A stretch of DNA of 49,131 bases, from assembly GCA_001797815.1 (NCBI GenBank), contig MGQK01000125.1, positions 82,442 to 131,572 on the forward strand. Reading direction: 5' to 3'. The notes under the pieces are model-generated. The model saw nothing but the letters and a program-made list of their open reading frames with translations, was not told where the DNA came from and ran no database searches. Source of the DNA: Deltaproteobacteria bacterium RBG_13_61_14. Lineage in GTDB: Bacteria; RBG-13-61-14. Position numbers and translations under genes: made by a program. The stretch's first letter is position 1, and the number at the start of each line of letters is the position of its first letter. Shown here one piece after another: positions 33,742 through 42,664 of the stretch.

Positions 33742-33890
33742 TTCCCGGCGGCAAAGGCATTTTCATGATTTCAGGGCGCCGCCATGCGGCATGAACGACT
33801 GCTATGAATTTAGGTATGAGCTTGCCCCCTGCGCAGCCTGCTTTCCAGCAGCGCCAGGTTTGGTGCGCTCGGCGCCGATCCTGCTGAGCG

Positions 33891-36530
33891 CTATTTAATC
33901 TCCAGGATTTTCATCGGCTTCAAGTCGGCCATTAAATAGGCGGTGAGGTCGCCGCGGTGCCGGCTGGGTTCCGGCAGCGGCAGGGTGGTGCGCTTGGAGC
34001 CGTCGGCCAGTCGCTGGCGCCGCAATTCAATATTGTAATTGATCGGCACCGGCTTCCCGGTCTGGTTATCTTTCAACAATATCCCCACCATCACTTGGCG
34101 AGCCTGAGGATCGGTCACCTTCACTTCGCCGACCACCACCTGCTTTTTCGGGTCGTATTCAAATTTGGTGACTTCCACGCCCACGGGTTTCGCGGCCTCG
34201 CCGGCCGGCAAAGGCTCCAGGCGGAAGGTGCCGGTGCTGATGAAGCGGCCCTGGCCGTTGTAAAGGTCCCAGGGCCGCCAGATATGATTGGTAATGTAGC
34301 CTACAACCGTGGGACCGGTGACCAGGGCGGCCGAGAGAAAGCCTTTCATCCCCCCGCCGGAAAGCGTATGGCTGACATAGCTTTGCTGGCCGGCGCTTGC
34401 CTCTTCGCTGGAAACGCTGAGCCTGGTGAGCGCCTTGAGCATGTTGGGAGGCTTCAACTCGGCCCAGAGCGAAGCGCCTCGCTCGACCGTGCCGTCCGCT
34501 CGGATGCGGCCCGAAAGGCGAAAGCGGTCGAGGGGGAACGGGAACGAGCTTTCCTCGAAGAAGCAGTTGTCCGACTCCAGCTCGAAAAAATCTCCTTTGA
34601 CTTTTCCGGAAAAGGCATAGAACAGGCTCCGGGAATCCGGGATGCCCTGCTCCTCTCCGCCCGCGCTCTCCCCGTATTTCTGGACCGCCCAGGCCACAAA
34701 GGTATTCTTCTCCCGGTCCACTTCCACCACCGAGAAGGGGATGCGCATGATCGCAATCCCGATCTGGTCCAGGCTGGGCACGATCGGCGGCTGGGGAAAG
34801 GCCATGTGGGTGATGACAAAGCCGGGATGCTCGCCTTGCAGGAACACGCTCTCGCCCTTCGCCTTTGCAACCTGGAGTTGCAGCACCCCGGAAACCTCGC
34901 CCGAGCCGCCCTCCTGATCTGTATAATCGGCGCTCACCCGAAGCGAGTATTCTTGTCCGGGCGCGAGCATTTCCTCCGGGACAATGGCCACGGTGCGGTC
35001 GTCGCCGAACACTTCCACCCGGAGCGCAAAGGCAGGGCTGGCCGCGGCGCGCACGGAAGCCGGGTCCAGCTTGGCCCGGGCGGTGCGGCCGTTTTGCCGC
35101 ACGATCAGCCGCAGGATCACCACCTGGGAGGGATGCACGGCAAGGGCTTTGCCGGCTTCCGATTTCGGGATCGGATTCCGGTCCATCAGGCCGCCGGGCG
35201 AGACGTCGTGCCACCATGCGCCTTCCTCGTGGAATCCGTCCGAGGGATCGCGGTTGATTCCCGGCGCGCCCTCTTGCAAATAGTAATGGTAAGGAATGTA
35301 AAACACGTCCCCGTTGGCGCTGGCCACGGCCAGGCCGCTCTTGCCGAGCGCGGGCGAGGCATTGAGGTTGGGGTAGTCCACCCGGCCGGCCAGGACCAGG
35401 GTGTCAAAGGACCAGCGGCGGGAGCCGTCGGGTTGAAGGGCAAAGACCTCGCCCTGGCCGCCGCCGAAATACACGAGGTATTCTTCTTTGCCTTCCGGGT
35501 CCGGGCCCAGGACCGGAGAGCTGCGCACGGCATCGCCGGTATAAAAAGTCCAGCGCACTTTTCCGCTGGCGCCGTCAATGGCGTAGAGGAACCCGTCGGT
35601 GGAGGCGACATAGACCGTGCCCTGCGGGTCCAGGGCCGCGGAAGCGTAGATGTGGCTGTCGGTTTGGAGCCTCCACTTGATTTTGCCTCGCTTCGAATCC
35701 AGGGCGTAGAGTTTGCCGTCGAAACTGCCCTGGTAAATCGTGCCATCCGGCGCGAGCGCGGGCGAGGCCACCAGCGGGTTTTCCAGGTTCTTCTTCCACT
35801 TGAGCTTGCCGGTCTCCTGATCGAGCGCGTAGAGCCGCATGTCGAAGCCGGCAAAGTAAAGCGTCCCGTCCGGCCCAAACGCCGGCACCGTCCAGATCAG
35901 GAAACCGGTGCGATGGGCCCATCTCATCTTCCCTTCCGGCGTGATGCTGTAGAAGAAAAAATCATTGTTGCCGGCGTAGAGGTTCTGGTCCGGGCCAAGC
36001 ACCACGTTGCCTTCCCACCAATAATTGGTCCCGAATGTATAAAGCCCCTCCGGCCGGTTCGTGGTGACATCAAAGGCCCAAATCTCACGGCCTTCCTTGT
36101 CCAGGGCATAAAGGGCCGCGCCGGCCGGAACGTAAACCCGGCCGTCTCCGGACAGGGCCGCGGCGGAATCCATCAGCTCCCGCGCGTCGAATTTCCAGAG
36201 CAGCTCGCCCGAGAAGGGGTCCAGGGCGTAAAAATAATGGTCGGCGCTGCCCACGTAGATGCGCTCGTGTTCATCCAGGACCGGGGTGGAAAAGATGCCG
36301 TTGCCGGTCCGCCAGAGGCGGGGCTTGAGGGGAAGGTCCGGGTTCGGATGCCTTTCCAGGAACCGGCCCTGGCCCGTGTTCTGGAGGTTGCCGCGCATGA
36401 CCGGCCAGGGAGCGCCGGGAGGATAAGGGGACGCGGGCTCCGCGCTCGCGGCGGGGATGCCGGTCATGGGAACGGCGCCGAAAAAGACCAGGACCCCGGC
36501 CAGGATTCCAACCGATAATCCTTTTCGCAT
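33891..36530 (-). CDS. Secreted PQQ-like beta-propeller protein with long C-terminal beta domains
   Basis: The 879-residue protein starts at the ATG at 36530 behind GAGGTG. A signal peptide ends at ASA. Seven PQQ/BamB-like blades follow (about 60-410), each with an ALD-x-GxxxW motif, for example ALDPFSGELLWKFDA, ALDQETGKLKWKK and AIDGASGKVRWTF. An Ig-like domain lies near residues 470-570 (GQEYSLRVSADYTD), then about 300 residues of unrecognised beta-rich sequence. BamB-type propellers scaffold proteins; PQQ dehydrogenases need extra residues that I do not see. It is exported, probably to the periplasm or cell surface. It is divergent from the acyl-CoA dehydrogenase gene. Confidence 0.82.
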   Translation of the reverse strand: MRKGLSVGILAGVLVFFGAVPMTGIPAASAEPASPYPPGAPWPVMRGNLQNTGQGRFLERHPNPDLPLKPRLWRTGNGIFSTPVLDEHERIYVGSADHYFYALDPFSGELLWKFDARELMDSAAALSGDGRVYVPAGAALYALDKEGREIWAFDVTTNRPEGLYTFGTNYWWEGNVVLGPDQNLYAGNNDFFFYSITPEGKMRWAHRTGFLIWTVPAFGPDGTLYFAGFDMRLYALDQETGKLKWKKNLENPLVASPALAPDGTIYQGSFDGKLYALDSKRGKIKWRLQTDSHIYASAALDPQGTVYVASTDGFLYAIDGASGKVRWTFYTGDAVRSSPVLGPDPEGKEEYLVYFGGGQGEVFALQPDGSRRWSFDTLVLAGRVDYPNLNASPALGKSGLAVASANGDVFYIPYHYYLQEGAPGINRDPSDGFHEEGAWWHDVSPGGLMDRNPIPKSEAGKALAVHPSQVVILRLIVRQNGRTARAKLDPASVRAAASPAFALRVEVFGDDRTVAIVPEEMLAPGQEYSLRVSADYTDQEGGSGEVSGVLQLQVAKAKGESVFLQGEHPGFVITHMAFPQPPIVPSLDQIGIAIMRIPFSVVEVDREKNTFVAWAVQKYGESAGGEEQGIPDSRSLFYAFSGKVKGDFFELESDNCFFEESSFPFPLDRFRLSGRIRADGTVERGASLWAELKPPNMLKALTRLSVSSEEASAGQQSYVSHTLSGGGMKGFLSAALVTGPTVVGYITNHIWRPWDLYNGQGRFISTGTFRLEPLPAGEAAKPVGVEVTKFEYDPKKQVVVGEVKVTDPQARQVMVGILLKDNQTGKPVPINYNIELRRQRLADGSKRTTLPLPEPSRHRGDLTAYLMADLKPMKILEIK

Positions 36531-36694
36531 CGCAACACCTCGCCTTTTCTCGGATCTGTAGCGTTTCATTACATCCGACCGTCCGCAGCTTGTCAAACCT
36601 GAATTCCCGGAGAGCCTTTCGCGCCGGGGTTGAACTCTCTTTACCTTTACTGATATCCTTAAGGCACTGTTTCGCCCAAAGGAGGGACCGGGCC

Positions 36695-38497
36695 ATGGCC
36701 GAGAAGTTTGTGAGTATGCGCAACCTGAAGTTCCTGCTTTACGAAATGTTCGAGGCGGAGTCGCTCACCCGCTATCCCTATTTCCAGGAGCACAGCCGGG
36801 AGATTTTCGACCTGGTCCTGGACACGGGCATGCGGCTGGGCAAGGAGCTATTGTTCCCGTGCTTTTCCGAGATGGACAAGAAGCCGCCGGAGTTCGTGAA
36901 CGGCGAGGTCAAGGTCCATCCCCTGGTCAAGGTGATAATGCGGGAATGCGGAGAAGGCGGCTGGATCGGCGCCCAGGCCGCTTACGAGCACGGCGGCCAG
37001 CAGATGCCGAATCTGATCATGTCCGCTTTCCGCTGCATCTTTTCCGCGGCCAATTATTCCGCCGCGGTCTATCCCTTCCTCACCACCGGCGCGGCCTTTC
37101 TCATCCTGTCCTTCGGCTCCAAAGAGTTGATCGAGACTTACGTGCCCAAGATGTTCGCCGGCGAGTGGCAGGGCACCATGGCCCTGACCGAGCCCCAGGC
37201 CGGAAGCTCGCTCACCGACCTCACCACCACCGCCTATCCCACAGATCAGGGCTATTACAAGATCAAGGGGCAGAAGATCTTTATCTCCGCGGCGGAGCAC
37301 GACGGGGGGGCGAACGTGGTCAACCTGCTCCTGGCCCGGATCCAGGGCGCGCCGGCGGGAGTGAAGGGCATCTCGCTCTTCGTGGCGCCCAAGCTCCGGC
37401 CCGAAGGCGGCAAGCTCGTGCCCAATGACCTGCAATGCGCCGGGATCTATCACAAGCTCGGCTACCGGGGCTCGCCCATCACCCAGCTGGCGCTCGGCGA
37501 GAACAACGACTGCCGGGGCTTTTTAGTCGGCCAGCCGCACCAGGGGCTCAAGTATATGTTCCAGATGATGAACGAGGCGCGGATTGACGTGGGCCTGGGC
37601 GCGGTGGCCATCGCCTCGGCCGCTTATTACGCTTCGCTCCAGTATGCGCAGGAGCGGCCCCAGGGCCGGAAGGTCACTTCCAAGGACCCGACCCAGCCCC
37701 AGGTGCCGATCATCGAGCACGCCGACATCAAGCGCATGCTCCTGTTCCAGCGGGCGGTGGTGGAAGGCTCGCTTTCCCTGATCTTCCAGTGCGCCAAGTG
37801 GGTGGACCTGGCCCACGTGCTGAGCGGAGACGAGAAGGATAGGTATGAGTTGCTCCTGGACATCCTGACGCCGGTGGCCAAGAGCTATCCCTCGGAGATG
37901 GGGATCCTGTCGGTGAGCGCCGGCCTGCAATGCCTGGGCGGATACGGCTATTGCGAAGAGTTCCCGCTCGAGCAGCACTGGCGCGACGCCCGCATCCATC
38001 CCATCCACGAGGGCACCACCGGTATCCAGGGCATGGACCTCTTGGGCCGCAAGGTGGTGATGAAGGACGGCCGGGCGTTCATGCTCTACCTGGAAGAGGC
38101 GGGCAAGACCATCCAGGAAGCCAAAGGGCTCCGCGAGCTGGCGCCTTTCGCCCAAGCCCTGGCCGAAGCCCTGGACAAGCTGAAGCGAGTCACCGGGCAT
38201 TTGACCGGGATCGCGCTCAAGGGCGAGATCGAGCTGTTCCTGGCCGACGCCACGCTCTACCTCGAAATGTTCGGGATCGTCGCCATCGCCTGGCAGTGGC
38301 TCGCGCAGGCGGTGGTCGCGCAAAAGGCGCTGGCGAAAAATCCCGCCGAGGCTGATGCCAACTTTTACCAGGGGAAGCTTTTCACCTGCCGCTACTTCTT
38401 CGGCTACGAGCTGCCCAAGATCGAGGGCCTGGCGGCGCGGCTGCTCACCGGCGACGGCCTGACCGTGGCCATGAAGCAGGAGTTCTTTCAGGATTGA
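36695..38497 (+). CDS. Acyl-CoA dehydrogenase (FadE/DmdC-like, 600 residues)
   Basis: The 600-residue protein starts at ATG 36695 behind GGAGGGACC. It has the FAD-binding signature MALTEPQAGSSLTDL (162-176), the substrate loop region, and the catalytic base Glu-439 in HPIHEGTTGIQGMDLLGRK. The C-terminal extension of about 150 residues is typical of the DmdC/long-chain branch. It oxidises an acyl-CoA to the enoyl-CoA with electrons passed to ETF. The N-terminal leader (KFVSMRNLKFLLYEMFE) matches this branch. The 164 bp between it and the divergent propeller gene hold a weak TTGAAC-like promoter at most. Two esterase genes follow 33 bases downstream. Confidence 0.92.
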   Translation: MAEKFVSMRNLKFLLYEMFEAESLTRYPYFQEHSREIFDLVLDTGMRLGKELLFPCFSEMDKKPPEFVNGEVKVHPLVKVIMRECGEGGWIGAQAAYEHGGQQMPNLIMSAFRCIFSAANYSAAVYPFLTTGAAFLILSFGSKELIETYVPKMFAGEWQGTMALTEPQAGSSLTDLTTTAYPTDQGYYKIKGQKIFISAAEHDGGANVVNLLLARIQGAPAGVKGISLFVAPKLRPEGGKLVPNDLQCAGIYHKLGYRGSPITQLALGENNDCRGFLVGQPHQGLKYMFQMMNEARIDVGLGAVAIASAAYYASLQYAQERPQGRKVTSKDPTQPQVPIIEHADIKRMLLFQRAVVEGSLSLIFQCAKWVDLAHVLSGDEKDRYELLLDILTPVAKSYPSEMGILSVSAGLQCLGGYGYCEEFPLEQHWRDARIHPIHEGTTGIQGMDLLGRKVVMKDGRAFMLYLEEAGKTIQEAKGLRELAPFAQALAEALDKLKRVTGHLTGIALKGEIELFLADATLYLEMFGIVAIAWQWLAQAVVAQKALAKNPAEADANFYQGKLFTCRYFFGYELPKIEGLAARLLTGDGLTVAMKQEFFQD

Positions 38498-38530
38498 ATT
38501 TTAATGAATCGGTAGTAAGGGGAGAGGAAA

Positions 38531-40156
38531 ATGAAAATGCGAGGGGTGATGTTTAGCGGTTTCCTGATCTTGATATTGTCCGCCGCGACCGCAGCCTGGG
38601 CGGAGGACATTTGCTCGGAGCCGGTCAAAACCGCGGCCGGCCTGGTGAGCGGGCATGAGGACGCCCAGACCGCGACCTGCTTCTGGAAAGGCATCCCTTA
38701 TGCCGCGCCGCCGGAGGGAGAGCTTCGTTTCCGGGCGCCGCAGCCCAAGCCGGCCTGGTCGGGCGTGCTGGACGCCGGTTCTTACGGGGACCAGTGCATG
38801 CAGGTGCTGGCTGGAGATAAGGCCCGGAAGCACATGTCCGAGGACTGCCTTTACCTGAACGTCTGGCGGCCGAAGCAGTCGGGATCTTTCCCGGTCATGG
38901 TCTGGATCCACGGCGGGGGCTACATCATGGGCAGCGGTGGCCGGGGCGGCACCGGGTTTAGTTTTGATGGGGGCCGGCTGGTCGAGTTCGGGGACGTGGT
39001 GGTGGTGACGATCAACTACCGGCTCCACGCCTTCGGCTTCCTGGCCGACCCGGGGTTGCGGGCGGAGGACCCGAACCGCTCGACCGGCAGCTACGGCTCG
39101 CTCGACCAGGCGGCCGCGATCCGCTGGGTGCACGACAACATCGCCGGGTTCGGCGGCGACCCGGGAAACCTCACCATCTTCGGCGAGAGCGCCGGCGGCT
39201 GGTCCATCTGCACCATGCTGGCCACCCCTTTGAACCAGGGGATGATCCAGCGCGCCATCCTGGAGAGCGGCGGGTGTGAGAAGAGCGAAAGCCTGGAGCA
39301 GGGCTACGAGAAGGCCAAGATTGTCTGGGAGCGGATCGGCTGCGACCCGGGCGACCTCGCCTGCCTGCGGGCGGCGCCGGCCGAGAAGTTCCTGGGCGGG
39401 CTCAGGGACTTGTATCGCGAAGGCATGCCCTACGCTCCGCACGAGGACGGCTACCTCCTCACCGGCACTCCGCTTTCCATGATCCGCGCCGGCCATTACA
39501 ACCGCGTTCCCTTCATCGCCGGCAGCAACCGCAACGAGGCGGATGCGGTCTTGTTTTTCCGGCGCAAGCTCTGGCGCGCCCGGCCGGCGCAATACGAGAA
39601 CCGGCTGCAAAGCTTCCTGGGCCTGGACCAGGCCGGAGCGGCGGAGCTGGCCCGGCTTTACCCCCTCGGCGAATTCGGCCCGAAACCGCGCCAGGCTTTC
39701 GGCCGCGCCTTTACCGACGCCAGCCTTGCCTGCCCCACCTACCTGGGCCTGGCCGCGGCCGCGGAGCTGGAGGACGCGGCTTATTTATACCGTTTCGATT
39801 ACGACGACACGAAGTATGGCCGGCGCATCGGCGCCCTGCACGCGATGGAGGTGCCCTTGGTGTTCGGCGCGCTCAAGAAGCCGTTCTATAACGAGAAGAA
39901 CCTGGAGGGCGCGAAAGCACTTTCGCGGGTGATGCAGGGCTATTGGACCAACTTTGCCAAGAGCGGGGACCCCAACGGCCCGGGCCTTCCCGAGTGGCCC
40001 CGGTTCACGAACGAGAACCAGCTTCGGCTGATCCTGGATACCGAGGTCAAAGCCGAGCCGGCGGACATGAAAGACCGGTGCGCTTTCTGGGACGCCTACT
40101 ACGACGACCACCCGGGTTTTGAAGGGACGTTGGGAAAAAAGCAAGGGGGAAAATAG
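38531..40156 (+). CDS. Secreted type-B carboxylesterase, copy 1
   Basis: The 541-residue protein starts at ATG 38531 after GGGGAGAGG. It has a signal peptide ending at WAE. It is an alpha/beta hydrolase of the carboxylesterase/cholinesterase family: KGIPYAAPPEGELRFRAP, oxyanion loop HGGG (127-130), nucleophile Ser-220 in GESAGG, acid Glu-336 in GSNRNEAD, and His-437 in GALHAMEVPLVFG. The family hydrolyses carboxylic esters outside the cytoplasm. The close spacing behind the acyl-CoA dehydrogenase suggests that released acids feed beta-oxidation. Confidence 0.93.
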   Translation: MKMRGVMFSGFLILILSAATAAWAEDICSEPVKTAAGLVSGHEDAQTATCFWKGIPYAAPPEGELRFRAPQPKPAWSGVLDAGSYGDQCMQVLAGDKARKHMSEDCLYLNVWRPKQSGSFPVMVWIHGGGYIMGSGGRGGTGFSFDGGRLVEFGDVVVVTINYRLHAFGFLADPGLRAEDPNRSTGSYGSLDQAAAIRWVHDNIAGFGGDPGNLTIFGESAGGWSICTMLATPLNQGMIQRAILESGGCEKSESLEQGYEKAKIVWERIGCDPGDLACLRAAPAEKFLGGLRDLYREGMPYAPHEDGYLLTGTPLSMIRAGHYNRVPFIAGSNRNEADAVLFFRRKLWRARPAQYENRLQSFLGLDQAGAAELARLYPLGEFGPKPRQAFGRAFTDASLACPTYLGLAAAAELEDAAYLYRFDYDDTKYGRRIGALHAMEVPLVFGALKKPFYNEKNLEGAKALSRVMQGYWTNFAKSGDPNGPGLPEWPRFTNENQLRLILDTEVKAEPADMKDRCAFWDAYYDDHPGFEGTLGKKQGGK

Positions 40157-40183
40157 CAGTCCATCCGGAGAAGGGAGGCGGCG

Positions 40184-41809
40184 ATGCGCTTGATCCACAA
40201 AGCGATGGCGGGCATGATCGGGCTGTTGGTTCTGGTCAGCCTGAGTCCGCTGCGCGCGGAAGAAAGAGGGATTTGCTCCGAGCCGGTGAGCACGACCGAG
40301 GGCTTGATCCAGGGACAAACCGTGCCCGGTCATGCCGCCTGCGCCTGGAAGGGCATCCCTTATGCAGCGCCGCCGGTGGGAGAACTGCGCTGGCGGACGC
40401 CGGAGCCGCCGAGGCCGCATGCCGGCGTGCTCCGGGCTTTGGAGGTCGGCTCTTCGTGCCCGCAGGACGAGGTCTTGACCTCGGGCGGCGAGAGCGCGGC
40501 GTTCAGCGAGGACTGCCTGACCCTGAACATCTGGCGGCCGCAGAAGTCGGGCGCCTTCCCGGTCATGGTCTGGATCCATGGCGGGGCATACCGCGAAGGC
40601 GCCGGCACCTACCAGATGTATGACGGCTCGCGGCTGGCTGCGGAGCGGGAGGTGGTGCTGGTGACGATCAACTACCGGATCGGCGCGCTGGGTTTCCTGG
40701 CCCTGCCCGAGCTTAAGGCGGAAGACCCGCACCAGAGCGTGGGCAATTACGGCATCCTTGACCAGATCCGGGCCCTGCAATGGGTGCAGGACAACATCGC
40801 CGGCTTCGGCGGCGATCCGAACAACGTCACCATTTTCGGCCAGTCCGCGGGCGGGATCAGCGTCTGCATCCTGCTCGCCTCCCCTCCGGCGGCCGGGCTT
40901 TTCCACCGGGCGATCAACATGAGCGGCGCCTGCGACACCATCAGCTCTTTGGAAAGGGGATACCGGCAGGGGCGGAAATTAACCGAGGCGCTGGGATGCG
41001 CGGGCGCGGAGGTTGTGAGCTGCCTGCGGCGGAAGCCGGCCGAGGCGTTCGTGCCCAAGGGCAAGAGCCTGCTCCGCTCCAGCGGCGAGGGCCACTCCCC
41101 GCCGATTGACGGCTACGTGCTCTTGGCCCAGCCGATCGAGAGCATCCGCGCCGGAAATTACAACCAGGTCCCGGTCATGGTCGGCCACACCCGGGACGAG
41201 ATCCGGCTCTACACTTTAGTTTTCCCAGGCTTGAGCCTGGTCCCGCGCTTCCTGGTCAACAAGCTCGCGCGGCGGGTGCTCGGCGACCAGACCGATGAGA
41301 TCATGGCCCTTTATTCCTATTCGGACTACCGGCACCCGGCCCAGCTTCTGATCGCGGTGGCGGATGACGGCTTTATCTCGCGCGGCTATTTTGCGGCGGA
41401 GGAGCTCTGCCGGCGGACGCCGGTTTACCTTTATCGCTTTGACTGGAACAAGACCCGGCTCTCCGACAAGATGGGCGCGTTCCACGGCCTGGACATCCCC
41501 TTTGTTTACGGCGCGCTCGACCTGGACTCGAGGATCGCCCGGATTCTGGCGAGCAAGAAGGTTTACGAAGAGGCGCGGCCGCTCTCCGAGCAGTTGATGT
41601 CTTACTACACCAACTTCGCCCGGACCGGAGATCCCAACGGCCCGGGTCTTCCGGCCTGGCCGGCCTATACCACGGAGAATAAAATGCGGCTTTACTTCGA
41701 CCTGCCCGTCACCGTGGCCCCGCTCACGCCGCAGGAAATCGAGCGCTACCAGGCTTTCCAGGATTTGGACCTGGAAGCGATCTATCGCGAGCCGGAGCCA
41801 AACCCCTGA
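40184..41809 (+). CDS. Secreted type-B carboxylesterase, copy 2
   Basis: The 541-residue protein starts at ATG 40184 after GAAGGGAGGCGG. It has a signal peptide ending near LRAE. It is paralogous to the gene before it (shared CSEPV start, KGIPYAAPP, and NIAGFGGDP). The triad is Ser-221 in GQSAGG, Glu-339 in GHTRDE and His-434 in GAFHGLDIPFVYG. The nucleophile elbow has Gln where most relatives have Glu, and the oxyanion loop reads HGGA, so substrate range probably differs from copy 1. Confidence 0.93.
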   Translation: MRLIHKAMAGMIGLLVLVSLSPLRAEERGICSEPVSTTEGLIQGQTVPGHAACAWKGIPYAAPPVGELRWRTPEPPRPHAGVLRALEVGSSCPQDEVLTSGGESAAFSEDCLTLNIWRPQKSGAFPVMVWIHGGAYREGAGTYQMYDGSRLAAEREVVLVTINYRIGALGFLALPELKAEDPHQSVGNYGILDQIRALQWVQDNIAGFGGDPNNVTIFGQSAGGISVCILLASPPAAGLFHRAINMSGACDTISSLERGYRQGRKLTEALGCAGAEVVSCLRRKPAEAFVPKGKSLLRSSGEGHSPPIDGYVLLAQPIESIRAGNYNQVPVMVGHTRDEIRLYTLVFPGLSLVPRFLVNKLARRVLGDQTDEIMALYSYSDYRHPAQLLIAVADDGFISRGYFAAEELCRRTPVYLYRFDWNKTRLSDKMGAFHGLDIPFVYGALDLDSRIARILASKKVYEEARPLSEQLMSYYTNFARTGDPNGPGLPAWPAYTTENKMRLYFDLPVTVAPLTPQEIERYQAFQDLDLEAIYREPEPNP

Positions 41810-41842
41810 GGCCGGGGGATTGAAGGAAAAACCGGCCCCGAT

Positions 41843-41980
41843 CTTGCCCACCCCCATTTTTTCGGTGGGTCTATCGTAGGGGCGCGATTGATCGCGCCCT
41901 TACAAAGCCGGGGCGCAATGAATTGCGCCCCTACATCGGCCGAAAATACGCGGTGCACGTAAAAAATGGGGGTGGGCAAG
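41843..41980. repeat. MITE-like element: perfect 20-bp terminal inverted repeats with two inner palindromes
   Basis: CTTGCCCACCCCCATTTTTT (41843-41862) is the exact reverse complement of 41961-41980. Between them lie GGGGCGCGATTGATCGCGCCC and GGGGCGCAATGAATTGCGCCCC type palindromes (41876-41934), enclosed by GTAGGGG and CCCCTAC. It has no coding capacity. It fills the gap between the esterase and rlmE. Confidence 0.85.
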
Positions 41981-41992
41981 CGGCCCAATCAC

Positions 41993-42021
41993 TTGATTAG
42001 TCCCGCCGTTCTCGTTATCAT
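41993..42021 (+). promoter_or_regulatory. Candidate sigma70 promoter for the rlmE operon
   Basis: TTGATT (41993-41998) and TATCAT (42016-42021) are 17 bases apart. Transcription would begin near 42028, upstream of the AAGGGGGG site and TTG 42047. Confidence 0.5.
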
Positions 42022-42046
42022 GGCATGGCAGCAAGGGGGGAAATTT

Positions 42047-42664
42047 TTGGCGCGCGCGGATTATACAAAGCCGGACTTTTACGCCCGCAAGGCCAAGGAG
42101 CGGGGCTTTGCCGCCCGCTCGGTTTTCAAGCTGGAAGAGTTGGACCGGAAGGAGAAACTGCTCCGGCGCGGGGCGCGGGTGCTGGACCTGGGCGCCGCGC
42201 CCGGCTCCTGGATGCAATACGCGGCCGGGCAGGTGGGCGACAAGGGACTGGTGGTCGGGGTGGATCTCAAGGAGCTTTCCCGGCCGCTTCAGCCGAACGA
42301 GCGTTTTCTCCAGGCCGACGTGTTCGAGCTTTCCGGCGAAGAGTTGCTCTCGCGCTTCGGGGTCTTTGACCTGGTGCAGAGCGACCTGGCGCCGGCGACT
42401 ATGGGCGACAAGGCCACCGACCATTTCCGCAGCATCGCCCTGGCCGAGCGGGCGCTGGCCCTGGCCCGGCGGCTCTTGCGGCCCGGCGGCCACTTCCTGG
42501 TCAAGGCCTTCCAGGGCGCGGACTTCGACGCCTTCGCGCGCTCGGTGCGGGGAAGCTTCCGCACGGTCAAGCTGAAGAAGCCGAAGGGCTCCCGCGCCAC
42601 CAGCCCGGAGATGTATATCCTGGGGCGCGAGTTTCAGCGAATCGAGGAGGAAGACGATGCCTAA
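42047..42664 (+). CDS. rlmE: 23S rRNA (uridine-2552 2'-O)-methyltransferase RlmE (FtsJ/RrmJ)
   Basis: The 205-residue protein starts at TTG 42047, 6 bases after AAGGGGGG. ATG 42020 is in frame, but it overlaps the likely -10 box and has no ribosome-binding site. The family leader DYTKPDFYARKAKERGFAAR is followed by the K-D-K-E catalytic tetrad: Lys in SVFKLEEL, Asp in VQSDLAPATMG, Lys in FLVKAFQG and Glu in SPEMYIL. Motif I is VLDLGAAPGSW. It 2'-O-methylates the A-loop of 23S rRNA. Its 3' end overlaps pfkA by 8 bases. Confidence 0.93.
   Translation: MARADYTKPDFYARKAKERGFAARSVFKLEELDRKEKLLRRGARVLDLGAAPGSWMQYAAGQVGDKGLVVGVDLKELSRPLQPNERFLQADVFELSGEELLSRFGVFDLVQSDLAPATMGDKATDHFRSIALAERALALARRLLRPGGHFLVKAFQGADFDAFARSVRGSFRTVKLKKPKGSRATSPEMYILGREFQRIEEEDDA

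Noticed and set aside
33957-36518. Very long plus-strand open frame (853 codons) opposite the propeller gene
   Set aside because: It is rich in Gly, Ala, Arg and His with no domain pattern. The minus-strand protein has clear propeller motifs and a signal peptide. Long antisense frames are common in GC-rich DNA.
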